NCBI RefSeq assembly: GCF_902362185.1
Contig: NC_044498.1
Coordinates: 12,027,565-12,091,564, forward strand
Reading direction: 5' to 3'
Length of the DNA stretch: 64,000 nucleotides
From: Chanos chanos
Taxonomy: Eukaryota; Chordata; Actinopteri; Gonorynchiformes; Chanidae
Shown piece after piece: positions 61,140 through 64,000 of this stretch (the first letter of the stretch is position 1; the number at the start of each line of letters is the position of its first letter). The position numbers and the translations under genes are program-made. Below the pieces are notes generated by a model. It was not told the DNA's origin. It ran no database searches and saw nothing but the letters and a program-made list of their open reading frames with translations.

Positions 61140-61838
61140 TTAATGAAATGAAAAATGGAGGAATAAAAGGTATATCATGTAAGAGTTAAAGCAAGTCTTT
61201 GGCCAGATGTTTAAAGCATCATAAAACCCAAGTCCTTTTATTACTGTTTTTCTCAGGCGGAAAGAAACAACCAGATAACTTACAGCCATTTGATTCATTA
61301 CATGGTCCCATACCACAACAACAGAAATAAGTAAGCTTTTCAAAAATGTTTTCAACATTTTCAAAATGTACATTTTTGAAGTATACCAGTAAATTACATA
61401 ACAACACAGCACAGTAGATCTGGATCCAGCTGCAGTTAGGAATTATGGACCAGGCCTACAGGAGCCCTATCTATTATGGAACATTGCTGACAGGGAACAT
61501 TTTGGCGCTAATTCATACTGGCAAGCTTTGAACATCAGAAAGTAAACAAAACCATGAATGAAAGATTCATGGTCCTTTAAGTGCGCGTACACACACACAC
61601 ACGCGTGCACACACAATTCATTGATTTTAGGATGTACAAACACATTTAATGCCTACAGAACATTCTTAATATTCTTTTAAAACTTGTCAACACACATCAT
61701 ACAACAGAATTCCCTCACAAGCTTGGAGACTGCATGGATGCATGGATTCTAAGATGCATTTCCAAACACATCTCATGAGTGTTTGATCTCTCACGGAGTT
61801 GTCTTCATATATCCGGTTACAAAACTATGCTGTTTGAT
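61140..61838 (-). other. syap1: syap1 3'UTR
   Basis: Non-coding sequence past the syap1 stop (read 61838 down to about 61140 on the reverse strand). A reverse-strand AATAAA-type hexamer lies near 61235-61240. It includes a short (CA)n patch at about 61589-61613. Confidence 0.4.
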
Positions 61839-63731
61839 CTATGTGTCTGCCTCAAGCATCTTGTCTAGTTCCGCATCCCAGTTTTCATCTTTTTTGTCAA
61901 CTGAAGTTATAATATCATACTCCTGTAGTTCTGCCTGCAATTCCCTCTCCAAGTCAGCAATCTCTTCTGAAACAGATAAACAGTCATATTCAATCTTAAA
62001 TTCATTTCAAAAGCAAATCTGAAATGCACGGATTGTTAAACTTTGGGAAAAATGTTTGCGTAATTACATGTCTATAACAGAGGTAATCCAAACCTGAGTG
62101 AACTCTTAGAATGGTTGTTACTGTACTAATTACACTGTATAAAACTTACGTTTGATGGGCAACTTCTCTTTGTTCAGCACTAGCTGCTCAATTTCCTTCC
62201 GCAGATCTTCCTGATCAATGGTGCTGGAATCAAAGGCATCACTCACAAACTCTGGTACTCCAGGGCTAGTGGACATCTCTTCCTCTTCCTGTTTTCATAA
62301 TCATGACTGATTTAACGAGGGCATTAAACATTACTTCTCATAACACAGAAGATCTGGAAAGATTTCAAGAGAACAAAACGTAGAATACTTTGCCATTAAT
62401 GTTGATATGTTTTTCTAGTAGACTACACTGTCTGCAGTTATCAAATCTAAGAAGAACAATGGTCAGAGGATGAGAGATCAAATGCGAGAAATGTATTACC
62501 TCATTGTGCTTTGGGATTACACTTATGGCAACTGGAGGAGTTTTTGGTCGGATGTCTAAATTATCACAAATAATATTGTCACACAGTGGCTTAAGACTTT
62601 AAACATCTCAAAGAGAGATAGAAAAATAGTATGAAATGGACCAGCAGTGAAACTTAACAGTGTATGAGAATTTATCAGCACTACCCGTGAGATCATCGCC
62701 ACTGGCCTCTTCTTTTCCCTTCTCTGTGGATTCTGCTGTTTCTTGTGCTGTTAAAGCAGTGAGCTGGGCAGACTGCTTGATCAGCGAGACTCGGTAGAAG
62801 TAATTCCTCCAGAACACGTCTTCCTTTACGCTGAGCACACATGTAATACTTTCAAACTGTTTATTATCCCTTATAAAATATTGTAATAATGTCTTGACCA
62901 TATAAACCATATTGTTCTAAATGTAAGAAATCAGAATAGTATTGTCAGCTCTCAGCACATAATAGGCCTTGGTTAAATATAGGTCACTGTAAAAATAAAG
63001 GAAACACCAACACAGCCTCTAAAGATGGCCCTAGGCCACTGAGATCTAGTGACTGAGTTGGCCATTAGACCTGATTTATATAGTTTTGCTTATGAAACCA
63101 CTCAGTAACCACTCATGCCTTGTGGACACAGGCCTAGCAAGCTTTATTGCCTATTGTGTGTAATAAGACTTTTATGTACTGCTAATACATAAAAGTTGTA
63201 TTGTACATCTGACTTTCACGTCAGTGAAGATCTTGAAAGACTATTCTTGATGTAAGTGGCCACTCTCTATGGATATTTGGAGCCAAACAATTCAGAGGGA
63301 CCTGTCTCTTTTGTCTTAAATCTGCCATAGGACTAAGCACTTTGGACCACAAGCTGTAGGTCTAGCTGATAATCCCTTTCCATCAGACCTTCATGCCAAC
63401 ATCACCCAACACACTGTTCTTCATGAAACACCAGCAAGATGGGAAATCTCTCCCACCGAAACTTTTGCCAAATGTTCCCCAACAATCTCCTGATCAAAAT
63501 TTAACCAATCTAACCAAATTTAACAGGCCGATACATAAAAGATTAAATTATACAAAGCAGTCACTAATACAAATACAAAATCGTTCCTCACTGTTTGGGG
63601 ACCAAATCAAAGCGCATTTTGTTCAGAAGTTCATCCTCCTGTAGCATCACCAAGGCGACCGGGTACATCTGTTCAAAATCAAAGTGGAACTGCACCCCTG
63701 CGGGTGGATCTCGCAGGAAGTTCCTTCGATC
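61839..63731 (-). CDS. syap1: Synapse-associated protein 1 (BSD domain), 3' part of gene
   Basis: SYAP1/BSTA, a BSD-domain protein reported to help mTORC2-dependent AKT1 phosphorylation. Exons in the window on the reverse strand: 63731-63592, 62830-62685, 62555-62500, 62288-62150, 61966-61839; in phase. The first encodes the start of the BSD domain and its linker ([40 protein letters not shown]). The second has the BSD core [20 protein letters not shown] with the conserved Phe-Trp pair. Then come [34 protein letters not shown] and an acidic coiled-coil end ([16 protein letters not shown]-stop). All match human SYAP1 in order. The 5' exons lie beyond 64000. Head-to-tail with txlng, as in human. 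Confidence 0.93.
62985..63175. repeat. Decayed Tc1-associated interspersed repeat
   Basis: In a syap1 intron. 'tcactgtaaaaataaaggaa' and 'acaccaacac' open it, followed further on by 'gagatctagtgactgagttg' and 'aaccactcatgccttgtgga'. These match in order the start and an inner part of a dispersed fish repeat I recall (one that opens 'aataaaggaaacaccaacat' and has 'gagatctggtgactgagacg' inside). The copy has large internal losses and its right limit is unclear. Confidence 0.55.
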
Positions 63732-64000
63732 CTGTAAAACAACAGTCTAGCTTACCACCAAGAGTACATCAAGTTATGTTCTCAAGGACAAGAGTTTACA
63801 CTCAAAAAGGGTTGAGGCACATAGCTCCATTGGTGCTGAATTCATGAAAATCTAAAAAGAGGATTATTTTCAAAAGAATGCAGATGAAATACACTGGCAT
63901 CCTTCAGAACAGTTTTGGTTTTGAAACACACCAGAGTACAAAAGTACAAAAACACTTTATTTGATCAAACACAAAGAATAAAACAGTACATGATACACTC
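63732..64000 (-). other. Part of a syap1 intron at the window edge
   Basis: The intron 5' of the exon at 63731-63592. No exon is visible up to the edge. Confidence 0.5.

Overview
This window is vertebrate nuclear DNA, most likely from a teleost fish. The supporting signs are AT-rich sequence, compact multi-exon genes with GT-AG introns, many (CA)n/(GA)n microsatellites, fish-type transposon remnants (Harbinger, Tc1, a LINE 3' end), and proteins that read as close orthologues of human genes. I could not determine the species. Exon limits were read by eye from splice signals, reading phase and recalled human proteins; every predicted mRNA below keeps frame from exon to exon.

Layout, left to right: (1) 143-2655, the last eight exons of stat1 on the + strand, from the linker/SH2 region to the C-terminal transactivation domain. 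(2) 6180-28503, gls (kidney-type glutaminase) on the - strand, convergent with stat1. It has 18 constitutive or KGA-type coding exons plus the alternative GAC terminal exon at 10406-10555. Its introns hold a Harbinger deletion derivative, a minisatellite and several microsatellites. (3) 29076-32709, a direct tandem duplication of about 1.1 kb. Each copy carries an intact-looking 7SL (SRP) RNA gene on the - strand, so the ~100-aa open frames seen there on the + strand are shadows of that RNA. (4) 33879-35226, ap1s2-type AP-1 sigma subunit (+), convergent with (5) 36430-40173, zrsr2 (-). zrsr2 is head-to-head, across about 400 bp, with (6) 40582-45449, rbbp7 (+). (7) A 7.5 kb stretch follows that holds a Tc1 transposase fragment and probably the long txlng 3'UTR. 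(8) 53517-60821, txlng (-). (9) 61839-63731, the 3' half of syap1 (-), which continues past the right edge.

Gene order and orientation recall two human segments: GLS/STAT1 (2q32, convergent) and AP1S2/ZRSR2 plus RBBP7/TXLNG/SYAP1 (Xp22). Here they are joined, and the join lies in the gls-ap1s2 interval that also holds the 7SL pair.

The genes do not form one pathway. They cover interferon signalling (stat1), glutamine catabolism (gls), protein targeting to the ER (7SL RNA), clathrin-coated vesicle sorting (ap1s2), minor-spliceosome 3' splice-site recognition (zrsr2), histone chaperoning (rbbp7), syntaxin binding/vesicle traffic (txlng) and a BSD-domain signalling adaptor (syap1). I saw no CRISPR array, operon, tRNA gene or LTR retrovirus-like element. 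I found no convincing unknown system; the most notable item is the duplicated 7SL locus.
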